DNA from: an uncultured Draconibacterium sp.
GTDB taxonomy: Bacteria > Bacteroidota > Bacteroidia > Bacteroidales > Prolixibacteraceae
DNA: 64,000 bases
Direction of reading: 5' to 3'
Assembly (NCBI RefSeq): GCF_963675585.1
Contig: NZ_OY776411.1
Span: forward strand, 5,001-69,000
The notes below the pieces were generated by a model. The model had not been told where the DNA came from. It worked only from the letters and a program-made list of their open reading frames with translations, and made no database searches. The translations under genes and the position numbers were made by a program. This document shows positions 27,113 through 36,476 of the stretch, piece by piece (within the stretch, counting starts at the first letter, position 1; each line of letters starts with the position of its first letter).

Positions 27113-28456
27113 ATGAAAACTTTGATAAAAGACGCAACGATTGTTAACGAGGGATTGAAATTTAAAGGAAGTGTATTAATCAATGACGAAAAAATCGAAA
27201 AGATTTTCCCACATGTAATCCCGTCCGATCTTGACTTAACAAATGTTGAAACAATAGATGCCACCGGGCTTTTACTCATTCCCGGAGCAATTGACGATCA
27301 GGTTCATTTTCGTGAGCCGGGTTTAACGCACAAAGCCGAAATTGCCACCGAAAGCCGGGCCGCAGTAGCCGGTGGAGTTACCACCTACATGGAAATGCCC
27401 AATACCAATCCGCAAACTACAACACAGGAAGCTTTGCAGGCAAAATTCGACCGGGCAGCCCAGGTGTCGGCAGCCAACTACTCGTTTTATATGGGTGCCA
27501 CAAACAATAATCTTGCTGAGGTATTAAAAACCGATCCGACTCAGGTTTGCGGAATCAAAGTTTTTATGGGTTCATCAACCGGAAATATGTTGGTTGACGA
27601 CGAGAAAACACTCTCCGAAATATTTAAAAATGCACCTACTTTGGTAGCAACACACTGCGAAGACGAAGCAACCATTAAAAAAAATACAGAGATTGCCCGT
27701 GCCCGTTATGGCGAGAATGTGCCAATTTCGCGGCACTGCCACATACGCAGTGACGAAGCTTGTTACATTTCATCGTCGAAAGCGGTTGAACTGGCTTCAA
27801 AATTCGACACTCGTCTACACGTTTTGCACCTGTCGTCGGCAAAAGAAATGAGTTTGTTTGCTCCGGGCAAAGTGGCCGACAAAAAAATTACGGCCGAAGT
27901 GTGTGTGCACCATCTTTGGTTCGACGAACGTGATTATATCGATTACGGAACGCGTATTAAATGGAATCCTTCGGTTAAATGTGTGGCAGACAAGGAGGCA
28001 CTTTGGGAGGCACTTCTTGCAGATAAGATTGACGTAATTGCAACTGATCATGCTCCACATACTTTGGAAGAAAAAAACAACACCTACTTTAAAGCTCCAT
28101 CGGGTGGACCACTGGTTCAGCACTCGCTTGTTGCCATGCTTGAGCTCAGCAAAAAAGGATTTATTTCGCTTGAAAAAGTGATCGGAAAAATGTGCCATGC
28201 ACCGGCCGACTTGTATCGTGTAAATAAACGCGGCTACATTCGTGAAGGTTATTTTGCCGACTTGGTTTTGGTCGATCCAAACAAAAGCTGGATGGTAGCT
28301 CCCGAGAATATTTTATACAAATGTGGCTGGGCTCCGTTTGAAAGAACATTATTCTCGAATAAAGTGCATACTACTTTTGTTAACGGAAATAAAGTATACG
28401 CCAACAACAAAGTGGTAGATGGAGTTCGCGGACAAAAGGTGACTTTTAATGTTTAA
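27113..28456 (+). CDS. pyrC: Dihydroorotase
   Basis: A 447-residue zinc amidohydrolase for the third step of pyrimidine synthesis, cyclising carbamoyl aspartate to dihydroorotate. The metal motif is DDQVHFREPG (HxxR form), followed by GGVTTYMEMPNTNP, the HCED and HVLHLSS histidines and the catalytic aspartate in IATDHAPH. Length and motifs fit the type I (PyrC/AllB-related) class. The class also contains allantoinases and hydantoinases; the NTNP and ATDHAPH motifs favour dihydroorotase. It is a single gene between two terminators. Confidence 0.92.
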   Translation: MKTLIKDATIVNEGLKFKGSVLINDEKIEKIFPHVIPSDLDLTNVETIDATGLLLIPGAIDDQVHFREPGLTHKAEIATESRAAVAGGVTTYMEMPNTNPQTTTQEALQAKFDRAAQVSAANYSFYMGATNNNLAEVLKTDPTQVCGIKVFMGSSTGNMLVDDEKTLSEIFKNAPTLVATHCEDEATIKKNTEIARARYGENVPISRHCHIRSDEACYISSSKAVELASKFDTRLHVLHLSSAKEMSLFAPGKVADKKITAEVCVHHLWFDERDYIDYGTRIKWNPSVKCVADKEALWEALLADKIDVIATDHAPHTLEEKNNTYFKAPSGGPLVQHSLVAMLELSKKGFISLEKVIGKMCHAPADLYRVNKRGYIREGYFADLVLVDPNKSWMVAPENILYKCGWAPFERTLFSNKVHTTFVNGNKVYANNKVVDGVRGQKVTFNV

Positions 28457-28494
28457 CAAAAAATCCGGAAGTAAATACTACCGGATTTTTTGTT
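28456..28494. terminator. Bidirectional terminator between pyrC and the convergent operon
   Basis: AAAAAATCCGG-AAGTAAATACTA-CCGGATTTTTT: a stem of about ten pairs with A- and T-tracts on either side, between genes ending at 28456 and 28513. Confidence 0.8.
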
Positions 28495-28512
28495 GTTATA
28501 TGGATAACTTAA

Positions 28513-29478
28513 TTACCTGAATACCCACATAATGTCGTTATACGTTGGTTGTTGATTTTCACCAAAAGCAACTCCCACATCACGAAACGCTTTTATCCGC
28601 AGCGATTCCAGCATCACCTGGTTTTCGAAAACCTCTTTCATAAAACTCCAGTCTCGCTTTTCATCCTGCAAAACTTTAGTCTGCATTTTACTGATCAAGG
28701 CCTGAGAATTGCTGTAACATTTCGAATCAGGATCGATTTGCGACAAAACAGAACCGGCCATCATTGCTCCCTGCGAATTTGGTTGCGAAGCCCACACCGT
28801 ATTGGCGACATTTACCATCATCTGACAATCGTGATCGATCATATCCTGGTAAATCGGACCAACCTCATCCAGCGCTTTCATGTAACAATCTTTACAAACT
28901 TCGGGTACCGATGTTAAAGTATTCATGGCTGCAGCAAACTGATTTTGAGCCGCCAGTGTTTTTGCCCTTGCAAGAACAAAGTCGCATCTCGAGTTGTAGT
29001 ATTCAATTATTTTTTGTTTGCCTTCATCCAAAAAACGATCGACATTTTGATTGCGCAAATTGATGGTGCGCAAAGCATTTACATAGGCTTTGTTTTGATT
29101 CGAACCCGCCCCTTTTGCTGTGAATGTTGTAGACGAAACAATGTTTTGATCCACAAAATCAACAATGTAAAGGTAAATGTCGAAAGTATAGGTTTCAACA
29201 GGCGGCACTGTTGGTGATATGTCTTTGGTAAGCGGCTCCATGTTGGCGGTAACCAAAAACCGGGGACTTACACCTGCACCTCCCATTCCTTTTTGCGTAA
29301 TTACTTGCGTAAGCCGGTTTGTTAACAGGCTTTTGGCATGATCTGGTATTGTTTCTACCTGATCGGGAATAAACACATTTAAATTTAACCGGCCGTAATC
29401 GTCGGTCGATCCCAAATCATTTTGAGCCAGTCCAAACAATGGTAAAATTCCGATCAATAATACAATTAGTTTTTTCAT
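28513..29478 (-). CDS. Secreted protein of unknown function (last gene of a five-gene envelope operon)
   Basis: A 321-residue exported protein I cannot assign. The signal peptide is MKKLIVLLIGILPLFGLAQ, with cleavage expected after GLAQ. The middle part reads like a surface or periplasmic domain (LTNRLTQVITQKGMGGAGVS, then SPTVPPVETYTFDIYLYIVD, SSTTFTAKGAGSNQNKAYVN), resembling the secreted CsgG/TolB-like nucleotide-independent folds in pattern only. Four cysteines lie near VCKDCYM and the DHDCQMM region. ATG at 29478 is preferred over an in-frame TTG at 29502, which would overlap the preceding gene. The gap to that gene is ten bases. Confidence 0.8.
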   Translation of the reverse strand: MKKLIVLLIGILPLFGLAQNDLGSTDDYGRLNLNVFIPDQVETIPDHAKSLLTNRLTQVITQKGMGGAGVSPRFLVTANMEPLTKDISPTVPPVETYTFDIYLYIVDFVDQNIVSSTTFTAKGAGSNQNKAYVNALRTINLRNQNVDRFLDEGKQKIIEYYNSRCDFVLARAKTLAAQNQFAAAMNTLTSVPEVCKDCYMKALDEVGPIYQDMIDHDCQMMVNVANTVWASQPNSQGAMMAGSVLSQIDPDSKCYSNSQALISKMQTKVLQDEKRDWSFMKEVFENQVMLESLRIKAFRDVGVAFGENQQPTYNDIMWVFR

Positions 29479-29488
29479 TTTCCCGTTT

Positions 29489-30448
29489 TTATTTTTCGCC
29501 AACTATTAACCACACTTCGCCCAAACCGCGAGTATAAATTTTACACTCCTGGTTAAACGGTGCTTTTCCCATCATCGAGCGTAAATCCCGCATCCAGCGT
29601 CTTGTGTCGTTGGCTCTTCCACGGTCGTCGTATAAAGGAATACGAACCTGATCGAACCGAATCACATTTTCGGTATAAGTGCTTGTACTGTATCGTCCTT
29701 CAACTGTATTTTCATACACCCAGTCTTCAATTATTTCGCCCAACTCAAGGGTTTCACCGTTGTAATCAAATTCCTCTTCAAAATCCAGCATTGAAGTATC
29801 CCAAATACGGGTTTGAAAGGCAACCTCGCGGCCGTTTTCAAACAAATCATTAAAATGATCCTGCAACCTCGAATTAAAATTATCGATGTGCGACAAAACA
29901 GCTTCTTCAAGCAAAACAGGTGTTTCGGTGGCCAGCGAAGGTTCGCCTGTACCCTGCGCACCTGCAATTTGTTTGTTTGTGTATGCATCTAAACCTTGCA
30001 ACATAAAAGTAATTGAACGTTGCGGCCCCACCTGGTTAATCACATACGTTAATTGCATAATGATATCGGCATTGGCAGTTCGTTGCAAAATATCAATTGG
30101 ACTTTCGGAAATACCTCCGCCCGACTTGCTTGTCAGCATGGCAATTTCGGCACTTTCCTGTTCCATATTTCGCAAAACACTTTCAAGGTTTACCAAAGGA
30201 AATCCCCGGTCGGCCATCATTGTATTTATTTTACTGATGGTCATTAATAAATCGGTTTCGTTTTGCAGTGCCAGTTTATAATCGGGTAATGTTTTTAGGG
30301 TGCCCATTTCGTCGAACATTTGGGTGTACCCGTTTTTAATGCACCAATTATCGCTGGGAACCACCATAATGGTTGGTTTTTTGGCTTGCGAAAAAGCCGA
30401 AATACTGAGAACTAAAACAGCAATTGTATAAAATATTTTTCTAATCAT
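29489..30448 (-). CDS. Secreted DUF6175-like protein
   Basis: A 319-residue exported protein with signal peptide MIRKIFYTIAVLVLSISAFSQ. The start of the mature part, KKPTIMVVPSDNWCIKNGY, and the region ISESPIDILQRTANADIIMQL are like Bacteroidota proteins annotated as DUF6175; I recall that family without being able to check it. Its role is unknown. It shares the 'ancestral TolB/CsgG-like' pattern of a strand with VVPSD, followed by helices and ADIIMQLTY. The C-terminal part is rich in Asp, Glu and Tyr. It sits 12 bp after the 170-residue protein gene and 10 bp before the next one. Confidence 0.82.
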   Translation of the reverse strand: MIRKIFYTIAVLVLSISAFSQAKKPTIMVVPSDNWCIKNGYTQMFDEMGTLKTLPDYKLALQNETDLLMTISKINTMMADRGFPLVNLESVLRNMEQESAEIAMLTSKSGGGISESPIDILQRTANADIIMQLTYVINQVGPQRSITFMLQGLDAYTNKQIAGAQGTGEPSLATETPVLLEEAVLSHIDNFNSRLQDHFNDLFENGREVAFQTRIWDTSMLDFEEEFDYNGETLELGEIIEDWVYENTVEGRYSTSTYTENVIRFDQVRIPLYDDRGRANDTRRWMRDLRSMMGKAPFNQECKIYTRGLGEVWLIVGEK

Positions 30449-30460
30449 TTTTTATCCGTA

Positions 30461-30973
30461 TTAAAATCCACCACCTAATTTTTTGATTATTCCTGCAGTT
30501 TCCAATTCACTGCGCAATGCCGAATGTTTTACCGACACAATTACTCCAACCTTGTATTGTTTGTTCGAAACTTTAATTCGGTCGAGTGTACCATCACCAC
30601 TTTGCGAAACAAAATTCAGGTAATGGCCGCCATCGGTAAAAAATGTTTCGAAATAAGCACTGTGTTGCACTTCGGCTCCGGGTTTCGTAACCAAAGGACG
30701 CATCATACAACCGGGTTTTCCGCCTGTAATTCCTTTAAATATTACAGCATGCACAGCATTCTTTTTTGCCTGGTAAACAGCTTTGTCAGGTTTTTTACCG
30801 TAACCCCACACTTTTATTAACTGGGTTCCATCCATGCCTGTTCCCATGCATTCAACTTCGTAATTGCTGATGGTATAACCTGCCATTTTTTTCTGCTTTT
30901 TGGTTTGAGCCGAAACAGTTACAGCCATAAGCAACACAAACAAAACTCCTATAAAGCCAATTCTTTTTTTCAT
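30461..30973 (-). CDS. Small secreted protein of the same operon, function unknown
   Basis: A 170-residue exported protein with signal peptide MKKRIGFIGVLFVLLMAVTVSAQ and a lysine-rich junction (TKKQKKM). The segment GTQLIKVWGYGKKPDKAVYQAKKNAVHAVIF has the helix-strand pattern seen in LPP20/FlgT-like secreted domains, where a 'G.g....a...A...A' repeat occurs, but this is only a resemblance. It lies between the 570-residue barrel-like protein and the DUF6175-like protein with gaps of about 11 bp, so the group is co-transcribed. Confidence 0.8.
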   Translation of the reverse strand: MKKRIGFIGVLFVLLMAVTVSAQTKKQKKMAGYTISNYEVECMGTGMDGTQLIKVWGYGKKPDKAVYQAKKNAVHAVIFKGITGGKPGCMMRPLVTKPGAEVQHSAYFETFFTDGGHYLNFVSQSGDGTLDRIKVSNKQYKVGVIVSVKHSALRSELETAGIIKKLGGGF

Positions 30974-30984
30974 GATATCGTGTG

Positions 30985-32697
30985 TTAAAACATTATTCTT
31001 AAACCAATATTAATTCCCAAACCCATTCGGTCTTCAAAAAAATCTTCGTACTGAAAATCTTCTTCAGTAACTACACCATCTTCTTCAATTTCAGAACTTA
31101 TTAGCGAGTGATAGCTTGCTGTTCCCAGCAACTGAACATTACTTGCAAGGTTAACACCAACACGGACACCGGCTTCAATAAAGTCAGAATTAATTTGTTC
31201 TTCAGTTACATCCCAGGTTCCGGTTTCAATTCCATATCCAACAAAAGGTCCCCAATGTAAAAATGGCAGTGGATGAAAATCTTTTGCAATACCACCACTT
31301 ATCCGAACAAAATCGAAGTTTTCATCTACTGTTTCAGCCGATGGTGCTTCAGCTCCAAAACCTCCTTCAACATATATTTTCCATGCGGTTAAGGCTTTCC
31401 CCGATTTCCCTTTACCAACCAGGTCTCCAAAAACCTTCGAGATATAATATTCTGCTCTTACCGTTGCACCTGCTGCACCCACGGCATTGTAACCCACGCA
31501 AATATTCAGACCAACATCATTGTGCTGCTCTAAAAACATTCCGTAGTTATCTACTTTACCTCCGGCAATCTGATAAAACTCTGATGATTCTGATTCCCCG
31601 GAAGTGACTTTTCGGTTATCCGCAATTTTCATCGATTTTACAACAGCCACTTTTTTCGAGTAAGTTGAACCGTTGTTACGCATACGGTTTTCATACACAA
31701 AATAACGGTTATCGAATTTTAAACCTTCCTTTTTACCAATTTTTGCGGCAATTGGATGAACATCACTTACCATCGCTTTTACTTTAAAAGCATCCTGCTG
31801 ATTTTCGATGATAGTTGTTACCGAAGTAAGTCCGCTCAAACACAATGCATCAAACAATTCTGCTTCGCTTTTTTGAAATTTTGGTGCCAGTGTCTGGCCT
31901 TCGTTGTATTGTGTTGCCGTAGGACTGGTTCGTTGTTTCGACATAAACTGAAACGAAAAATCGGCGTTGTTAAAGGCATCAATTTTTGCTTGTTTATCGG
32001 CATCACCTTCCGAAACCCAATATTTTTGAAAAAATTCGGCGGCCACCAGTTCACTAAAATCAAGTTTAAACAAATAACTGTTTAACGACGATTTAAATCC
32101 ATTCATCGTACGTTTGTCAGTAGCAATCTCTTCTTTGGTGTAATACTGGTTCATCGACAATACATTGTAATAATCGAAAACCAGCACGTATGATTTATCA
32201 ACCAGCTGAAGTCCCATATCCATCAACGATGCTTCGCCGCGTTTTGATGCCGATGCTACTTTAAAATCGTTATCGTTGGCATTAAACATACCGCGTTCTT
32301 TTAACATGTCAACATTAAAAGTTCCATCGGCCTGACGGTTAAACCACTTTGCCAGAATTTGCTGCCCCACTTTATTTTCTTTGAGCCACTCTGCGATCTT
32401 TTCCGGCTCAATTTGCTGAAGGTATTCATCGGTAGCCGGACGAGCAATACCCGGTTTTAGTATTTTTGTTTCAACATTGTTGTCGTAATACTTGTCCGGA
32501 ACCTGCAAGGCTGCAAACTGAGTATACAGTTTTGAGCTGAGGTTTTCATTAAAATCGAGGCCAATAAAAGTAACAGAAGATCGATCGTATTCTGACGAAA
32601 CGACACTTTTCACTTTTTTACCCGATTCTACAGTGTTCTGGGCAAAGCTTAAAAATGGTAGTGCCCCAACCATAAGTAACAGTAAAAGGTTTCTCAT
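30985..32697 (-). CDS. Large secreted protein with C-terminal outer-membrane-barrel-like region
   Basis: A 570-residue protein with signal peptide MRNLLLLLMVGALPFLSFAQ. The N-terminal 350 residues are mixed helix and strand with no recognised domain. From about residue 390 on, alternating hydrophobic strands and glycine (NICVGYNAVGAAGATVRAEYYI, FVGYGIETGTWDV, IEAGVRVGVNLASNVQLLGT) end with MGLGINIGLRIMF, whose terminal phenylalanine is typical of outer membrane barrels. It is the likely membrane anchor of the five-gene operon. Function unknown. Confidence 0.82.
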   Translation of the reverse strand: MRNLLLLLMVGALPFLSFAQNTVESGKKVKSVVSSEYDRSSVTFIGLDFNENLSSKLYTQFAALQVPDKYYDNNVETKILKPGIARPATDEYLQQIEPEKIAEWLKENKVGQQILAKWFNRQADGTFNVDMLKERGMFNANDNDFKVASASKRGEASLMDMGLQLVDKSYVLVFDYYNVLSMNQYYTKEEIATDKRTMNGFKSSLNSYLFKLDFSELVAAEFFQKYWVSEGDADKQAKIDAFNNADFSFQFMSKQRTSPTATQYNEGQTLAPKFQKSEAELFDALCLSGLTSVTTIIENQQDAFKVKAMVSDVHPIAAKIGKKEGLKFDNRYFVYENRMRNNGSTYSKKVAVVKSMKIADNRKVTSGESESSEFYQIAGGKVDNYGMFLEQHNDVGLNICVGYNAVGAAGATVRAEYYISKVFGDLVGKGKSGKALTAWKIYVEGGFGAEAPSAETVDENFDFVRISGGIAKDFHPLPFLHWGPFVGYGIETGTWDVTEEQINSDFIEAGVRVGVNLASNVQLLGTASYHSLISSEIEEDGVVTEEDFQYEDFFEDRMGLGINIGLRIMF

Positions 32698-32750
32698 ATT
32701 ATTTTGATTTTTAAGTTGATGTTTTATAGTAATTTGGGTTGAATTTTTTA

Positions 32751-33389
32751 CTAAAACTTTTCGGCAGCTTCAGTAATATCTTTGTTTTTTAATTTATTTA
32801 GGCGTTCTTTTTCAGCGGCAGACATATTCGAATCGAAAATATCGCATACAACTGCATAACTATTCAGGTTGTTTTCCACCAGCGAAATTGCAATAATCTT
32901 TGTTCCCTGTTCCCATTTGCTCATTACATATTTTTTACTTTCCTGAACATCAAAAACAGAGGGGAATTTTTTTTGCATAAGCGGGGCTCCGTATCGTATT
33001 TCAATTATTTTAAACAAGTTGGTATAATTGCCTGATAAATCGCTTTCAAATTTTATGGCTTTTACTCCGGACGATGTGAGCGTTAATTGATATAACTCAT
33101 CCTGATTGGTAAAACGGGGAGATAAAGAATAGTTGTATTTACCTAATTTTTCGCTTTCAATATTTAATTCGGCTACCTGAGTTTTATTCATTCCAAACAC
33201 AAAGTCGCCAAATGCAGTTTTTTGCATTTTGTCATAAACAAGATTATCAATACTGTCTTGTTTAGCCTTTTCTTCTTTCCAAAGTTCTTCAGGAGTTCTT
33301 TCCTGTACTGCGTTTTCTCTAGTTTTATCTGAAAAATTACAATATGTAAACAATAATGCCACAAGTAGCAGGACTGCACTGGTTTTCAT
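32751..33389 (-). CDS. Hypothetical lipoprotein, first gene of the envelope operon
   Basis: A 212-residue exported protein with hydrophobic N-terminus MKTSAVLLLVALLFTYCNF; the cysteine after LLFTY could be a lipidation site, although the lipobox is weak. A charged, lysine- and glutamate-rich segment follows (RTPEELWKEEKAKQDSIDNL). The rest, for example FGDFVFGMNKTQVAELN and LYQLTLTSSGVKAIKF, suggests a small beta domain. No function is recognised. It lies 53 bp before the 570-residue gene and is probably co-transcribed with it. Confidence 0.72.
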   Translation of the reverse strand: MKTSAVLLLVALLFTYCNFSDKTRENAVQERTPEELWKEEKAKQDSIDNLVYDKMQKTAFGDFVFGMNKTQVAELNIESEKLGKYNYSLSPRFTNQDELYQLTLTSSGVKAIKFESDLSGNYTNLFKIIEIRYGAPLMQKKFPSVFDVQESKKYVMSKWEQGTKIIAISLVENNLNSYAVVCDIFDSNMSAAEKERLNKLKNKDITEAAEKF

Positions 33390-33502
33390 AATATATTGGT
33401 GTCGAAATGGTTTTTATCGGCTAAATTTAAGCATTCTTGTTCAGAATTGTTAATTTTAACACCATAATTTAATTTCCAAAAAGATAATAAAAACCAAATG
33501 CT

Positions 33503-34069
33503 ATGAAATACGCCTTTTCTGTTTTATTGCTGTGTATTACGCTCTGCTCTTATTCTCAGTTTAAAAACGATCCATACCGCGATTCTGACGATGGTAATTT
33601 TCACATTCGAAATGGTAAAGTATTTTTTCAAAAAACCTTTAATTCGCCTGTAAATTTTGAGGCACTGAAAGAAAAACTACAATCGTACAACACACCGGGT
33701 GCAGGTTTTCAAATAAAAAGTACTGAAAATGATGTAATGAATGGAGTTTTAATCAATTACCATTTAAACTGGAATTATACCGATGCCAAAACCAGGAAAA
33801 TAGCTGATTTTCTGAAAAACCCGGTGAATGCTACAATTGAGGTAAAAAAAGATGGCAGTGGCTACCAGGTGACCGTAAATAATATTTGGTTTATGGATGT
33901 GCAAAAACCAAGCAATAAAAAACACAATACACTTGAAAGTTATGTGACCGACAAAAGCGGATTGTTGTTTACAAAAAACAAAAAGAACCTGGAAGCGCTC
34001 GATATGATAGACGAGAATTTTCAGTGGATTTTTAAAATGCAGGGAAGTACCAAAGACACGCGATTCTAA
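33503..34069 (+). CDS. Secreted protein of unknown function, possibly DUF4468-like
   Basis: A 188-residue exported protein with signal MKYAFSVLLLCITLCSYSQ. The mature part has the pattern VFFQKTFNSPVNFEALKEKL, then FQIKSTENDVMNGVLINYHL, then NATIEVKKDGSGYQVTVNNI. This is the order of a conserved region, a long variable strand, and a final beta pair known from DUF4468-type Bacteroidota proteins; the match is from memory and uncertain. It is divergent from the lipoprotein gene at 32751-33389 and followed by a strong terminator. Confidence 0.75.
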   Translation: MKYAFSVLLLCITLCSYSQFKNDPYRDSDDGNFHIRNGKVFFQKTFNSPVNFEALKEKLQSYNTPGAGFQIKSTENDVMNGVLINYHLNWNYTDAKTRKIADFLKNPVNATIEVKKDGSGYQVTVNNIWFMDVQKPSNKKHNTLESYVTDKSGLLFTKNKKNLEALDMIDENFQWIFKMQGSTKDTRF

Positions 34070-34100
34070 GCAATCGGGAATAGATAAAAAACGAATATAA

Positions 34101-34142
34101 AACGAAGCCGGATGATTTAAAAATCATCCGGCTTCGTTTTAT
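34101..34142. terminator. Strong bidirectional terminator
   Basis: AACGAAGCCGGATGATTT pairs perfectly with AAATCATCCGGCTTCGTT around a 2-3 base loop, with A- and T-tracts at the ends. It lies between the genes ending at 34069 and 34139, and reaches the last codons of rmuC. Confidence 0.88.
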
Positions 34143-35488
34143 TCATCCAACAACTCGCGAGGTAATTCCTTGGTCGTTTTTGCTCCTAATTTTTTAATGT
34201 TCTCGGCACGCCGCACCAGATTACCACTACCCACGTGAAGTTTATTCAGCGCCGAATCGTATGTTTTTCGTGTGGTATCGAGATTTTTACCCAGGTTTTC
34301 CATGTCGGTAATAAAGCCAACAAATTTATCGTAAAGGGCTCCGCTTTGTTTGGCAATTTCAATGGCATTGCGGGTTTGGTTTTCCTGTTGCCAAATGGAC
34401 GAAATGGTGCGTAAAGTAGCCAGTAAAGTCGATGGACTAACAATCACAACTTTCTGGTCCCAGGCATACGAAAACAGCTCCTGGTCTTCTTGCACAGCCA
34501 CGCTAAACGACGCTTCAATGGGTATAAACAACAACACAAAATCGGGCGAATTTAATTTACTCGCCGTTTGATAGTGTTTATCGCTTAAACCTTTTATGTG
34601 GGTTTTTAAACTTAACAGATGCTCTTTAATGTGTTTGTCGCGGTCACTTTCCGATTCGGCATTTACAGCCCGTTCGTAGGCAATCATCGACACTTTCGAA
34701 TCGACTATAATGTGTTTGTTATCGGGCAAATTAATTACAATATCGGGTTGAATCCGTTTGCCATCTTCAGAAGTATCGCTAAACTGTTTTTCAAATCCCT
34801 GTTTTCCTTCGTTTAATCCCGAGCGTTCGAGTATGCGTTCTAAAACTACTTCGCCCCAGTTGCCTTGTTTTTTCACATCGCCTTTTAAAGCTTTTGTCAG
34901 GTTGCTGGCTTCCTCACTAATTTTTGAATTCAGATCGTGCAGTTTTTTTAGTTCGGCCCGCAAATCGGTTTGGTCTTTTAATCCCTGTTTGTAGGTATCT
35001 TCCACTTTCTTTTCAAAAAGCTGTATTTTTTCTTTTAGCGGATTTAAAACATCTCCAATGTTTTTTTGATTGGCAGCTGTAAATTTTTCGCTGTTTCTCT
35101 CCAGAATTTTGGTGGCTACGTTTTCAAATTCGGTGGTAAATTTTTTCTGCATCTGGTCCAGCTCAGCCTTTTGGGTTTCCAGCTTTTCTTTCAGGTTCTG
35201 ATATTCAACCTTGGCTTTTTCGAGCTGGCCAAACAAATCGGTATTTTCGCCACGTGTATGTTCCAGTTCCTGCTTCCATTCAGCCGATTCAGCTTTTAAC
35301 AACTGATATCGTTCCTCCCAAATCAGACTTTGTTTTTCAATTTCAACTTTTTGTTGCTGAAATAACCTTTCATTCTCCAGAACCAGCTTTTCAGCAGCCA
35401 ACTTTGTTTTCTCATTTTTTGTTCTGAAATAGAAAAATGCGGCAACAAAGCCAATAAGTACACCAACAAGCAGATATATAAATTCCAT
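34139..35488 (-). CDS. rmuC: DNA recombination protein RmuC
   Basis: A 449-residue RmuC-family protein, thought to limit inverted-repeat recombination; it has a PD-(D/E)XK-like nuclease domain. The N-terminus MEFIYLLVGVLIGFVAAFFYF is a membrane anchor, and a coiled coil covers about residues 25-190. The conserved domain begins near KGDVKKQGNWGEVVLERILE, with the family segment QPDIVINLPDNKHIIVDSKVSMIAYE holding the putative catalytic D and DSK residues. Single gene. Confidence 0.92.
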   Translation of the reverse strand: MEFIYLLVGVLIGFVAAFFYFRTKNEKTKLAAEKLVLENERLFQQQKVEIEKQSLIWEERYQLLKAESAEWKQELEHTRGENTDLFGQLEKAKVEYQNLKEKLETQKAELDQMQKKFTTEFENVATKILERNSEKFTAANQKNIGDVLNPLKEKIQLFEKKVEDTYKQGLKDQTDLRAELKKLHDLNSKISEEASNLTKALKGDVKKQGNWGEVVLERILERSGLNEGKQGFEKQFSDTSEDGKRIQPDIVINLPDNKHIIVDSKVSMIAYERAVNAESESDRDKHIKEHLLSLKTHIKGLSDKHYQTASKLNSPDFVLLFIPIEASFSVAVQEDQELFSYAWDQKVVIVSPSTLLATLRTISSIWQQENQTRNAIEIAKQSGALYDKFVGFITDMENLGKNLDTTRKTYDSALNKLHVGSGNLVRRAENIKKLGAKTTKELPRELLDE

Positions 35489-35625
35489 TCTTTGTAATTT
35501 GAACCTAAAAATACAAAATAGAAAACAGCCCGATGATAAAGATCGGAGGTTTATACATAATTTTCTTATTTTAGTTTTTTGTAAAATAAATCGAATATCC
35601 GAACTGTGTCATATCACTGTTTGTA

Positions 35626-35695
35626 CGTCATGCTGAAACTTGATTCAGCATCTTGTTTCTTTATCAAAGAGACCCTGAAATAAATTCAGGGTGAC
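35626..35695. repeat. Palindromic element with CGTCA/TGACG ends
   Basis: Two hairpins, TGCTGAA-ACTTGA-TTCAGCA (35631-35650) and CCCTGAA-ATAAA-TTCAGGG (about 35673-35691), are enclosed by CGTCA and TGACG. It lies in the 249-bp gap upstream of ung. It looks like a dispersed palindromic repeat and not a terminator. Confidence 0.55.
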
Positions 35696-35737
35696 GATGT
35701 TGATGATTCATACTGGAGGTTAATTAAACAAAAATAC

Positions 35738-36400
35738 ATGGATGTTAAAATAGAGCCGGGCTGGAAAGAGCAGTTAAGCGATGAATTTGAAAAAGATTAC
35801 TTTATAAAATTAAGTGAGTTTGTGCGAAAGGAGTACCAAACACAACAGATTTTTCCTCCGGGTAAACTTATTTTTAATGCTTTCAACCAATGTGCTTTCG
35901 ACAATTTGAAAGTAGTTATTTTAGGACAAGATCCTTATCATGGCCCGGGGCAGGCACATGGTTTGTGTTTTTCGGTAAACGATGGAATTAAGTTTCCACC
36001 TAGCTTACGCAATATTTTTAAAGAGTTAAACCAGGATGTGGGCAAAGCTATTCCGGAGACAGGAAATCTGATTGAATGGGCAAAACAAGGCGTACTGCTG
36101 ATTAATGCAACCTTAACGGTACGCGCCCATTTGGCTGGTTCGCACCAGAAAAAAGGATGGGAACAATTTACCGATGCAGTTATTCAAAAGATAAGTGCAG
36201 AAAAAGAAAATGTTGTTTTTCTGTTGTGGGGAAATTATGCGATAAGCAAAAGCAAATTTATAGACCAGAACAAACACCTTGTTTTATCGTCGGTGCACCC
36301 ATCGCCACTTTCGGCCAGCCGCGGTTTTTTTGGCAACAAACATTTTAGCCGATGCAACGAATTTTTAAAATCAAAAGGGTTAGAACCAATAAACTGGTAG
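35738..36400 (+). CDS. ung: Uracil-DNA glycosylase
   Basis: A 220-residue family-1 UDG that removes uracil from DNA to start base excision repair. The catalytic water-activating motif is [18 protein letters not shown] and the minor-groove loop is [30 protein letters not shown] carries the uracil-contact asparagine strand. Full length. GTG or ATG at 35738 was read; the ATG there is clear. A REP hairpin lies just after the stop and may double as its terminator. Confidence 0.97.
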   Translation: MDVKIEPGWKEQLSDEFEKDYFIKLSEFVRKEYQTQQIFPPGKLIFNAFNQCAFDNLKVVILGQDPYHGPGQAHGLCFSVNDGIKFPPSLRNIFKELNQDVGKAIPETGNLIEWAKQGVLLINATLTVRAHLAGSHQKKGWEQFTDAVIQKISAEKENVVFLLWGNYAISKSKFIDQNKHLVLSSVHPSPLSASRGFFGNKHFSRCNEFLKSKGLEPINW

Positions 36401-36406
36401 GTGAAA

Positions 36407-36441
36407 AAAGGATCCGATCCCTCGAAGGGATCGGATCCTTT
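36407..36441. repeat. REP hairpin R1, upstream of the RAYT gene
   Basis: Core stem GGATCCGATC / GATCGGATCC with inner pairs CCT / AGG (loop CGA). It lies 36 bp before the RAYT start and 7 bp after the ung stop. Confidence 0.85.
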
Positions 36442-36476
36442 CTAATTTTTAAGAATATATTTACTAGTTTCGTAAT

